DNA from: G963668345 sp965206025
GTDB lineage: Bacteria; Acidobacteriota; Terriglobia; Bryobacterales; UBA6623
Length of the DNA: 64,000 nucleotides
Direction: 5' to 3'
NCBI GenBank assembly: GCA_965206025.1
Contig: CBDBIU010000003.1
Coordinates: 558,001 to 622,000 of the forward strand
The notes under the pieces were generated by a model. It ran no database searches. It saw only the letters and a program-made list of their open reading frames with translations, and had not been told where the DNA came from. Of this stretch, positions 9,193 through 16,800 are shown piece after piece. Both the position numbers and the translations under genes were made by a program. Numbering within the stretch: position 1 is the first letter of the stretch; every line of letters begins with the position of its first letter.

Positions 9193-11121
9193 ATGCGGGT
9201 CCACACTCTAGCGGTTTTAGCGGTTCTGGCAACTGTGCTCGCAGCGGCATCGACAGCTTTCGCCCAGCCGCGACAAGGTGACGTGGCCTGGCATCACCAA
9301 CGGGCCCAAGAGGCGCTTCAACGGGAAGACATTAAGGGCGCCGCCCGAGAATTCAAGGCCATCGTCGACTTGCGTCCCGACCTTCCGCGGGCTCGCAGCA
9401 ACCTCGGCTTGATGTACCACCTGCAGCGCAAATACGAACCTGCGATCGAGCAGTTCCGGGAAGCTCTTCGACTCGACCCCAAGCTGGCCTCCGCCAGCAT
9501 GTTTCTGGGCATCGATTACTACCTTGTTTCGAGGCCGCGTCTGGCAATTGAAAACCTCGAACGCGCCCTGTCGCTTGATCCGCGAAGCGCGCCGGCCCGC
9601 AAGTGGCTGGCGATGAGCTATTTACTGGCGGGCGACCCGCATCGAGCCGCCTCTGAACTGAAGAAAGCTCGACGACTTGATCCGAGCGACCACGAGCTCG
9701 GCTTTCACCTCGGACGCGCTTATCTGAAAGTGTCTCAGCTCGCGTTTCTGACGTTGAGGAGTTACGGGGCGGAAAGTCCATGGTTCTTTCTTTTTCGCGG
9801 CCGGCAGTTCGAACACCAAAACAAACCGGCCGAGGCGCTCGATGAGTTCCGGCATGCGGCGCGGACTGATGCGAAGTTCCCTGGCGTGCACTACGAAATC
9901 GGGCGCGCGCTCGAAGCGAGCGGCCGGCCCGCGGAGGCGCTGGAAGCGTATCTGCGGGAGCTGCGCAACTATCGCAGCCACGCAGCGGCGTCGGCCGCTC
10001 TGGTGGGGGTTCTCATTCGGCTCGGGTTGGAAGAGGAGGCAAAGGAGCTTGGTCTGCTCGCCGAGCGCCGGCACAGCGGCAATCCCGCGGTAGCGGGGAT
10101 TCTCGAGTCCGCCTATTTGAAAGCGAGTGCCGCGTCGCGGCCGACTGGAGACCAGCCTCTAGATGAAAGCGCCATCGGCGAGTTTCTTCGCGAGGAACGA
10201 GAACTTGCGACAAAAAGCTCCGCGGAGCCGTCTTCGTGGGCCGAACGAGCCCGGGACGCCATTCTCGGGGCGAATCCGGCGGAAGCACTGCGGCTAGCCG
10301 AGAGCCCGGATTCCGGGAAGCAGAAGCGCAGTTCGAAGTACTGGAAGGCCCGTGCCTTCTTGGAGCTAGGCCGGCTTGGCGAGGCGTTGGACGCCTTTGC
10401 GGTGCTTCGGGGACCGGACGGCGGCAGTCCCGAGCTCGCCTACTATATTCAGATCTGCGCCGAGCAGTTGGGCTTTCGTACTCTTGAGTCCTTTGCCGCC
10501 GCCGAGCCGAACTCCTACCGCGCGCATCAGCTTCGCGCGGAATATCATGCGGCTCGGGAAGAGAGCGCAAAGGCAATCGCGGAATACCGCAAGGCGTTGC
10601 AACTGCGTCCGGGGGCGGCGCTGATTTATCTGGCGATCGGCGAGCTTCATCTCCGGGACAGGGACTACGACAGCGCGCTTGCCGCTTTTGGAGCCGAACT
10701 GAAGAACGACCCCTATTCGGTCGCCGCGCTGACCGGAGCAGGTGAAGTCTATGCTACGCGGGAGCAGCCGGAGAAGGCGGAAGAGCTGTTGCTGAAAGCC
10801 GTCAAGATTAATCCCAACTCGATAGCCGCCCGGAAGGCGCTGGGCAAGGTCTTTTACACGCAGGGGGACTATTCGAAAGCAGTCGAGCACCTGCAGTCGG
10901 CTATCGACTCCGGCGCGGGCGAAGACGAAACCGTCTATTACCAGTTGGGCCGCGCCTTTCTCAAGCTGGGTGATCGGGAGCAAGCACGGAAAAACCTTGG
11001 CATCGTGAAGAAGCTGCAAAACGCCAAGAGGCGGAAAGTCCAAGAACGGATAGAAGATTCGCTTCGAGAGCAATTCTCCAGCCCGCATTTCTCGCCGGCT
11101 GACGGCCCAAGCAGCCGATAA
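9193..11121 (+). CDS. secreted tetratricopeptide-repeat protein
   Basis: A 642-residue protein with a cleavable signal peptide (MRVHTLAVLAVLATVLAAA, cut near AFAQ). At least ten TPR units follow, for example HHQRAQEALQREDIKGAARE, YEPAIEQFREALRLDPKLA and PEKAEELLLKAVKINPNSI. TPRs bind peptides or assemble complexes; there is no enzymatic domain. Such long periplasmic TPR proteins are frequent in Acidobacteriota. The last ~11 residues (PHFSPADGPSSR) and the stop codon come from a palindromic repeat that starts at 11089, so the original C-terminus was probably altered by the repeat. Confidence 0.85.
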   Translation: MRVHTLAVLAVLATVLAAASTAFAQPRQGDVAWHHQRAQEALQREDIKGAAREFKAIVDLRPDLPRARSNLGLMYHLQRKYEPAIEQFREALRLDPKLASASMFLGIDYYLVSRPRLAIENLERALSLDPRSAPARKWLAMSYLLAGDPHRAASELKKARRLDPSDHELGFHLGRAYLKVSQLAFLTLRSYGAESPWFFLFRGRQFEHQNKPAEALDEFRHAARTDAKFPGVHYEIGRALEASGRPAEALEAYLRELRNYRSHAAASAALVGVLIRLGLEEEAKELGLLAERRHSGNPAVAGILESAYLKASAASRPTGDQPLDESAIGEFLREERELATKSSAEPSSWAERARDAILGANPAEALRLAESPDSGKQKRSSKYWKARAFLELGRLGEALDAFAVLRGPDGGSPELAYYIQICAEQLGFRTLESFAAAEPNSYRAHQLRAEYHAAREESAKAIAEYRKALQLRPGAALIYLAIGELHLRDRDYDSALAAFGAELKNDPYSVAALTGAGEVYATREQPEKAEELLLKAVKINPNSIAARKALGKVFYTQGDYSKAVEHLQSAIDSGAGEDETVYYQLGRAFLKLGDREQARKNLGIVKKLQNAKRRKVQERIEDSLREQFSSPHFSPADGPSSR

Positions 11122-11261
11122 GCCCGTCACTACTTCGTTGCGCTTGCTCGCCGTGCTCAACGTGGGGTTCAAGTACGCCTCCGCTCGCCGAGCGGCGCGC
11201 GCCTTGTACTGACGGGCCTCTCACGCACTTCGTCTCGCCACGTGGCGAGAAAAGCGGGTTA
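11089..11261. repeat. palindromic repeat (TAGCCCGC family), shared by two convergent genes
   Basis: A shortened copy of the family. Its left end (CAGCCCGCATTTCTCGCC) is read through by the TPR gene. On the minus strand its other end reads TAACCCGCTTTTCTC, and that TAA is the stop codon of the amidohydrolase gene (11259-11261). As a long hairpin between convergent genes it may act as a bidirectional terminator. Confidence 0.85.
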
Positions 11262-12692
11262 GTAAGTTGCCGAAGTCTTGGCGATCGGCGCGCGGATAGC
11301 CCTTCCGGGTGCTACCCCCTCGACCGGCTTGTTGTCGACGAGCACGGCGACGCCGTTTACCAGGACGTGGCGAATCCCGACGGGATGCTGGGCGGGATCT
11401 TCGAAGGTTCCTTTATCAATGACGGTTTCGGGGTCGAAGACGACGAGGTCGGCATCGGCTCCAACACGAACACGGCCCTTGTCTTTCATCATGGGGACGC
11501 GGCTTTCAAGCCGTTGGGCGGGGCGGAGGCTCATTTTGGCAAGCGCATCCATCAGCGTGAGGACCCTTTTCTCGCGCACATAGCGCCCTAGGATGCGGGC
11601 GTAGGCGCCAAAAGTGCGAGGGTGGGCCCGACCGTTTCTGAGCTGCATCCCGTCGCTGGCGATCATCGTCAGAGGACTTGCGATCGCCGCCTGGACCATC
11701 TCGTATGAGTAGGTTGCAGGCGTAACAATGATACCCCCTTGCTCGCGGTAGCGGCCGAAGGTTTCGCGCGTGAGGTGCTCGCGGGTCTCCATCCAGATGT
11801 ATTCACCGAACTGCTCATCCGAGTAGGTTTCCCAGTCGTTGAATAGGTGCGACTGGATGAAAGTCGAGCCTCGATTGTAGGGGTAGCATTCGGTGGTCAC
11901 ATCGACTCCGTCGTCGATTCCCTTCTGCACCGCCTCGAGGTATTGCGGCACCAGCTTCGCGCCGCTGCTGTTGAGATGAACGATGTGTAGCGCCGCGCCG
12001 GATTGTTTCGAGTATTCGAGGACCTCTTCGATATTGCTCGTGTCAGTCGTCGAGGTGCGGACGTGGACGTAGCAGGGCGCGTTGTAGCGCGCGGCGACCC
12101 GGAAAATATCGAGCACCTCGTCGGGTGTCGCGCCGGGCGTGTAGGCGAGTCCGAAACCAACCCCCGGGGCGCCTTGCTCGAGTCCTTCGGAGATTCTCGC
12201 CTTAAGTTTTTCGAGCTGTTCGGGGTTCAGCGGACCGGCGGCGGCTTCTCCCCAGAAGCCGGGATTGCTGCCCGTCATCGCGATGTTCCGCGAATAGGGG
12301 TGACTGATACTGGCTCCGTAGTTGAGCACGGTTTTGCCTTCGCGTTCCCCGTACCAAGAGTCTATGTTTTCAACGCCGATCTCGAGCTCGAGCGCGCTGG
12401 TGATTCCATCGCGGATCTGCGCCTGGTGGTTCTCCGGGCTGTGGCCGTGCCTGTGGAGATCGACGAACCCGGCGGTGACGACGTGTCCGCCGGCATCGAG
12501 CACCTGCTTGCCGTCGATGCGATCTTCGGTGATGGCCGCAATCTTGCCGTCTTGAACGCCGACGTTGCGGATGGCGTCGAGGCCGGATTCGGGGTCCATG
12601 ACGCGGCCGTTCTCGATGACGATTTCGTACGTCGTCTGGCTACACGAACTCAGCAGCAGGAGAGCGATGAAAGAGACGAAGATCTTCGGCAT
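11259..12692 (-). CDS. D-aminoacylase-like amidohydrolase lipoprotein
   Basis: A 477-residue metal-dependent amidohydrolase of the N-acyl-D-amino-acid deacylase/dihydroorotase-like group. I start it at 12692 (MPKIFVSFIALLLLSSC), a lipoprotein signal with lipobox LLSSC, so it is anchored at the cell surface or in the periplasm. Metal ligands appear in order: HRHGHS, the Glu of LELEIGVE, the His of CYVHVRT, the His of IHIVHLNSSG-like LHIVHLNSSG, and the Asp of IASDGMQ. Substrate is inferred to be an N-acylated D-amino acid or a cyclic amide. The C-terminus stops exactly at the end of a palindromic repeat, which supplies the stop codon. It is 12 bp downstream of no gene but follows the methyltransferase gene on the same strand by 48 bp. 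Confidence 0.85.
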   Translation of the reverse strand: MPKIFVSFIALLLLSSCSQTTYEIVIENGRVMDPESGLDAIRNVGVQDGKIAAITEDRIDGKQVLDAGGHVVTAGFVDLHRHGHSPENHQAQIRDGITSALELEIGVENIDSWYGEREGKTVLNYGASISHPYSRNIAMTGSNPGFWGEAAAGPLNPEQLEKLKARISEGLEQGAPGVGFGLAYTPGATPDEVLDIFRVAARYNAPCYVHVRTSTTDTSNIEEVLEYSKQSGAALHIVHLNSSGAKLVPQYLEAVQKGIDDGVDVTTECYPYNRGSTFIQSHLFNDWETYSDEQFGEYIWMETREHLTRETFGRYREQGGIIVTPATYSYEMVQAAIASPLTMIASDGMQLRNGRAHPRTFGAYARILGRYVREKRVLTLMDALAKMSLRPAQRLESRVPMMKDKGRVRVGADADLVVFDPETVIDKGTFEDPAQHPVGIRHVLVNGVAVLVDNKPVEGVAPGRAIRAPIAKTSATY

Positions 12693-12740
12693 GCGGTCCA
12701 GTATGGCACGACTTTTCACAGTTCGCATTGCGGTGGTGTC

Positions 12741-13478
12741 TCAGTTTCGATCGTTTCTCCGGGCGGGGCCGCTTGAATCGCGGGCTCCACCGTCGGGACC
12801 GAAAAACATCAGATGTTGCCAGGGCAGCTCGTCATACTCCCCTACCAGCTTGAGGCCGTTGGGAAGAAATTCCTTCATGATTTGCTCCTTGCTCATCTTG
12901 TGCAGCAGCTTGATCGGTACCGTGGGGTCTTCCATGCGAAACTCGGCCAGCGCGATACGTCCGTCGGGCTTGAGACTCCGGCGCATGGCGCGCAGCATCC
13001 GCGCGGGATAGGAAAACTCGTGGTAGACGTCGACGAGTAGGATCAGGTCAACCTCGCCCTCGGGCAGCTTGGGGTTGCCGGGGACTCCGAGAATCAGTTC
13101 GATGTTGCCGATGCCCGCCTTCGCGGCCCGCTGCTTCAGCAAGGCAAGCATCTCGGGCTGGATGTCGACAGCCAGCACACGGCCTTGTTCGCCCACAAGC
13201 TCCGCGAGCTGCAAGCTGTAAAAGCCATTGCCGCAGCCCAGGTCGCAGACCGTCTGGCCGGGCTTGACGGCAAGCGCCTTCAACAGCCTTCTTGGGTTTT
13301 CCTCTCCGTCGCGCGTTTCGCGGATCAGCCACGGCGCGCCGTGAAAGCTCATCGTTTGAGCGATCCGGCGGCCTTGGTAGAACGCCGGCGGCGGCGGAAG
13401 CACCGGTTCATCTTGAGGCCCTGCGTTCTGCTGCGCCTGGCCTGGCCACGGCCCGAGACCGGCCAAGACGACCAGCAA
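12741..13478 (-). CDS. exported class I SAM-dependent methyltransferase
   Basis: A Rossmann-fold methyltransferase: CDLGCGNGFYSLQLAELVG is motif I, VLAVDIQPEML motif II, and VDLILLVDVYHEF motif IV. An N-terminal hydrophobic stretch (LLVVLAGLGPWPGQAQ) looks like a signal peptide, a recurrent oddity of this subgroup in Acidobacteriota and Planctomycetes. The start is uncertain: 13478 is a TTG, and the hydrophobic segment extends upstream in frame (FRILFSLL) without an ATG before a 31-bp dispersed repeat at 13507-13537. The original 5' end may therefore have been replaced. The substrate is unknown. Confidence 0.7.
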   Translation of the reverse strand: MLVVLAGLGPWPGQAQQNAGPQDEPVLPPPPAFYQGRRIAQTMSFHGAPWLIRETRDGEENPRRLLKALAVKPGQTVCDLGCGNGFYSLQLAELVGEQGRVLAVDIQPEMLALLKQRAAKAGIGNIELILGVPGNPKLPEGEVDLILLVDVYHEFSYPARMLRAMRRSLKPDGRIALAEFRMEDPTVPIKLLHKMSKEQIMKEFLPNGLKLVGEYDELPWQHLMFFGPDGGARDSSGPARRNDRN

Positions 13479-14329
13479 CGAGAAGAGTATCCGGAAGCAG
13501 CCGAAAGGCCGCAGGTCTCGGCAAACAGCCGCCGAGCGCCGCGCTGTGTGACTTTCACCCTTTGTTCGCTGTTGACTTTCCTTGCAACTTGCTGGATCAA
13601 TGGTGATTATCGGGAATTGGGTTCGTTTCGTCGTGTCGTTGCTCCGTCGGTTCGCGGCTTCGATAGTTTGTTGCCCTGATGTCGGTCTCCGCAGAACGGC
13701 CGCGGATCTGGCGGGCGACTAACCGATAGTGCAAAGGGGAAGTGCGTGCCCGCCCGCCCGCCCGCCTAGATCCACGCCACGGGTTCTTTCACTCGGTCCG
13801 GGAGCAAGACAAGGCCGTAGCCATCCCCGCAACTCATTGACCATAAGTGGGTTGCGAGGAATTGGGTTTGTTTGGTCATTTTTTTCTCGCTCGTCGAGCG
13901 TCATGTCCGCCTCGGCAGTCCCCCCTTCAGAATAGCGACCGTGTCAAGCCGACGGCCGCAGGTCTCGGCAAACAGCCGCCGAGCCCTGCGCTACGCGACT
14001 ACGGACTACGCGACTACGGACTACGCGACTACGGACTACGCGACTACGCGACTACGCGACTACGGACTACGGACTACGGACTACGGACTACGGGAATCGA
14101 CGTCGCCACGAATGGCGACACGGCACGCAAGAATGCGTGCGCCACAAAGGCGAAAGGCGCCTCATTATCGCGGTTCGCCCTAGTCCACACGTCAGGGGTC
14201 AGAAAGGCCGCGGATCTAGCGGGCGACGAACTGACAGCGGGAGGGGGGGATGATCGCGCCCGCCGTCAGCCCTATCATCCATCGGCCGGTTCGTCCCGCC
14301 GGCCCGAATCCGCTACAATCGGTCGGAAT
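13479..14329. repeat. intergenic region built of duplicated fragments and a tandem array
   Basis: No gene is supported. Several fragments occur twice: 31 bp identical at 13507-13537 and 13954-13984; 20 bp with two mismatches at 13613-13632 and 13858-13877; 21 bp with one mismatch at 13699-13719 and 14207-14227; and the hairpin repeat at 14102-14128 that also occurs at 4125. Between them 13990-14092 is a tandem array of CTACGCGA and CTACGGA units. The long frame from 13847 into the downstream binding-protein gene is an artefact of this array. Confidence 0.8.
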
Positions 14330-15349
14330 ATGACGAACAGAAGCACGTCCTCCCCCATCATCGGGCGTTACTGGCGAGGGTTTTCCGCCACCGCTCTTCT
14401 AGGCCTCGTCTTGCTGGCCGCTTGCGGCCCATCGACGGAATCCGGCGACGGCAAGCTGTCCATCGCCGTCATCCCCATGGGGACGACGCATGAATACTGG
14501 AAATCCATCCACGCCGGCGCCGTCAAAGCCTCTCAAGAGCTGGACGTCGAAATCGTTTGGAAGGGCCCGCAGAGAGAAGACGACCGCTCCCAGCAGATCG
14601 CCGTCGTCGAGGACATGATTTCGCTAGGCGTAGACGGCATCGTCATCGCGCCGCTCGATCGGACGGGCTTGCGGAAACCTGTTGCCGAGGCCAAGCAAGC
14701 CGGCATCCCTACCGTCGTGATTGATTCGGGACTCGAGGGCGGCGAGCATATCAGCTTCGTGGCCACCAACAATCGCAAGGGGGGCGTGGTCGGCGCCCAA
14801 CGGCTCGCCGAGATTCTCGACGGGCGGGGCAAGATCATTCTGATGCGCGTTCTGGTGGGCGCCGAAAGCAGCATGGACCGCGAGGAAGGCTTTCTCGAAG
14901 AAATCGGGAAGCACCCGGAGATCGAAATCCTCAGCGACAACCAATACGGCGGCGCCACCACGGAAACCGCCTACCAAGTGGGCGAAAATCTGCTTAACCG
15001 CTTTCCCGAGGTGGACGGCGTCTTCTGCCCCAACGAGTCGACGACTTTCGGGATGCTGCGGGCTCTGACGGACGCCGGCAAGGCAGGCAAAGTCAAGTTT
15101 GTCGGCTTCGACAGCAGTGAAAAGATGATCACCGCTCTCAGGGAGCGGCATCTCTACGGCCTGGTGCTGCAGAATCCGTTCCTGATGGGGCAAGTGGGCG
15201 TCAAGACGATCGTCGATTACGTTCGAACCCCCGGGAAACCGCCCCCTGAGCGGATCGACACCGGTGTCCGAATGGCCACGCCGGAGAACATGGATCAGCC
15301 CGACATTATGAGCCTGTTGCGCCCGCCCCTGGCGGAATACTTGGAATAG
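14330..15349 (+). CDS. periplasmic sugar-binding lipoprotein, RbsB/LacI-type fold
   Basis: A 339-residue substrate-binding protein of the Peripla_BP_4 family, as used by ribose/xylose-type ABC importers. It begins at ATG 14330 with a lipoprotein signal (ATALLGLVLLAAC). LSIAVIPMGTTHEYWKSI is the typical first strand, DGIVIAPLDRTGLRKPV and IPTVVIDSG follow, and DGVFCPNESTTFGMLRAL and VKFVGFDSSEKMI form the second lobe. No permease or ATPase gene adjoins, so its transporter is encoded elsewhere or it serves a sensor. The upstream region is repeat-rich and does not show a clear promoter. Confidence 0.9.
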   Translation: MTNRSTSSPIIGRYWRGFSATALLGLVLLAACGPSTESGDGKLSIAVIPMGTTHEYWKSIHAGAVKASQELDVEIVWKGPQREDDRSQQIAVVEDMISLGVDGIVIAPLDRTGLRKPVAEAKQAGIPTVVIDSGLEGGEHISFVATNNRKGGVVGAQRLAEILDGRGKIILMRVLVGAESSMDREEGFLEEIGKHPEIEILSDNQYGGATTETAYQVGENLLNRFPEVDGVFCPNESTTFGMLRALTDAGKAGKVKFVGFDSSEKMITALRERHLYGLVLQNPFLMGQVGVKTIVDYVRTPGKPPPERIDTGVRMATPENMDQPDIMSLLRPPLAEYLE

Positions 15350-15426
15350 CCCTAGGCCGCTTTTCTCACCACGGTCGCCGTGGATTCGGCGAAAGGCCCG
15401 GTGGCCACGGCTCGCGGCAGCAGTTT

Positions 15427-15845
15427 CTCTACATCGCCCAGCGTACAGTATGTCGGCAAGCGGGCGCGATGAATCGCGCCCACCGTCGCGCAAAAAATAG
15501 CCGCGCGCCCAAAGATGCTGGCCCCCATACCGCTTCCTTAACTCTCCAAACTCGTCTTGCAACCGCCGCGACGACCTCCCTTTCAACTATTGCACCAGCT
15601 TCGACGGCGCCAACCGCGGCGGCACCGAGACCAGTAGATGCACATGATCCGCCGACAACCGCCCCCCGAACCACCACTATTTCTCGTGCCGGACAGCTCT
15701 GTCGAATCAGATCTCGCGCCCGCTCCGCCACTCTCCCTCGCAGCACCTTGTAGCGGTACTTCGTGATCCAGGTCAGGTGATACTGGATGTCGTAGACCGC
15801 ATGCGCTCCTCGCCGATACTCGCCCATCCCCCTATTGTCATCCAC
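15427..15845 (-). pseudogene. tnpA: IS200/IS605-type TnpA transposase relic
   Basis: Y1 HUH transposase of the IS200/IS605 family, which cuts single-stranded DNA at hairpin ends. The start is probably at 15827 (MGEYRRGAHAVYDIQYHLTW). After EIVVVRG the frame shifts; the next frame carries the HUH motif DHVHLLVSVPPRLAPSKLVQ, then an in-frame TAG where Tyr is usual, then LKGRSSRRLQDEFGELRKRY. A further shift occurs after ARGYF. At least two frameshifts and one stop make it non-functional. No TnpB is present. Upstream (15861-15877) lies a hairpin ACCGCCT-CAA-AGGCGGT that fits the left end of such elements. Confidence 0.85.
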
Positions 15846-15860
15846 GCTCGCTTGAAGCTG

Positions 15861-15877
15861 ACCGCCTCAAAGGCGGT
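15861..15877. repeat. hairpin at the left end of the IS200-like relic
   Basis: ACCGCCT-CAA-AGGCGGT forms a perfect 7-bp stem just upstream of the transposase start, the place where IS200/IS605 elements carry the subterminal hairpin recognised by TnpA. From here to 16172 I see no other gene or signal. Confidence 0.6.
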
Positions 15878-16172
15878 GGGTGGGTTTAGACCTGGAGATT
15901 GAACTAAACTACGCGTTCTTAGTCAAGATGAGCGCCGTTGTCGAGGCAAGTTGCCAGCGGCCGAAGGTCGGAGTGAAAGCTTGCCGGTCTCCTATAATTC
16001 TAGCGCGGTGACTTAGGTGGCAACACCCCGATTTATCTCAACAAACATCACGGTACGGTTCCTGGTTCCGACGAGTTTCTAGCCTGAATGATCCGGCGCG
16101 CCCAGTGGCCTGACGATCCCACTTTTCCCAGTCCCTTTTTCGGTGCGGACACGCCGGGGGGGGGCACCCATC

Positions 16173-16431
16173 TAGTCGGCTTTTCTCGCCACCTGACGGT
16201 CGAAGTGCGCAATAAGCCCGCCATTTACTGTGTTGCGCTTGCTCGCCGTGCTCAACGTACTTTCCCGGTCGGGCGCCGAACGCGGGTCGCTGCTGCTTTT
16301 GGTAGAGCCAAAATACGAAACGGTTAGGCTGCACCCGCAAAAGTACACCTCCGCGCGCCGCTCGGCGCGCGCCCTGTACGAACGGGCTTCTCACGCACTT
16401 CGCCTCGCGCACGTGGTGAGAAAGCGAATTA
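16173..16431. repeat. palindromic repeat (TAGCCCGC family), 259-bp variant
   Basis: A longer, more diverged member: left end TAGTCGGCTTTTCTCGCCAC, right end GTGGTGAGAAAGCGAATTA. It has an extra central block (GGTCGGGCGCCGAACGCGGG onwards) shared with the copy at 27114-27370. Its right end, read on the minus strand, begins TAATTCGC and its TAA (16429-16431) is the stop codon of the alkyltransferase-like gene. Confidence 0.8.
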
Positions 16432-16800
16432 AGTTTCTTGCTTGGTCCGCAGGCCGCTGTGGGACGCTCGCAGCTTGCGGTAATGATGCAAGTCCATGCG
16501 CACTCGTCGGCCCGAGAACCGTACGCCTTCGGCCTGTAGCCGAAGACGTTGGTCGAGACCGCTTGCGCCGGGGAGAGCAATGCGTCCGCCGGCGGCTACC
16601 ACGCGTTGCCAGGGCAGGCTCAAACTCGCCGGCGCCTGGCGCAAGGCCCAGCCGACTCGACGCGGAGTCCAGGGCCGACCGAGAACGGCAGCGATGTCTC
16701 CGTAGGTTACGACCTTCCCCCGCGGAACGCTCCGCACCACACGCCAGGCACGGGCCCGCTCCTGGTCAGCCGTTGATGTCTTCACTCGGAGAGCTTGCAT
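16429..16800 (-). CDS. alkyltransferase-like protein (ATL), MGMT fold without the active cysteine
   Basis: A 123-residue protein with the DNA-binding/catalytic fold of O6-alkylguanine transferase: VVRSVPRGKVVTYGDIAAVLGRP then RRVGWALRQ. The alkyl-accepting motif PCHR is replaced by PWQRVV, with Trp in place of Cys, the hallmark of ATL proteins, which bind O6-alkylguanine and hand it to nucleotide excision repair. It overlaps the 3' end of the upstream kinase-like gene by 35 bp, so the two are co-transcribed and possibly coupled; a start further in is possible. The stop codon is formed by a repeat, and the basic tail (MDLHHYRKLRASHSGLRTKQ) may be partly non-native. Confidence 0.85.
   Translation of the reverse strand: MQALRVKTSTADQERARAWRVVRSVPRGKVVTYGDIAAVLGRPWTPRRVGWALRQAPASLSLPWQRVVAAGGRIALPGASGLDQRLRLQAEGVRFSGRRVRMDLHHYRKLRASHSGLRTKQET

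Noticed and set aside
13990..14092. Tandem array as CRISPR
   Set aside because: Units of 7-8 bp without spacers.
13847..14329. 500-codon version of the binding protein with a long N-terminal extension
   Set aside because: The extension is translated tandem repeat (repeated DYGLR/TTDYA-like units); the lipoprotein signal marks the real start at 14330.
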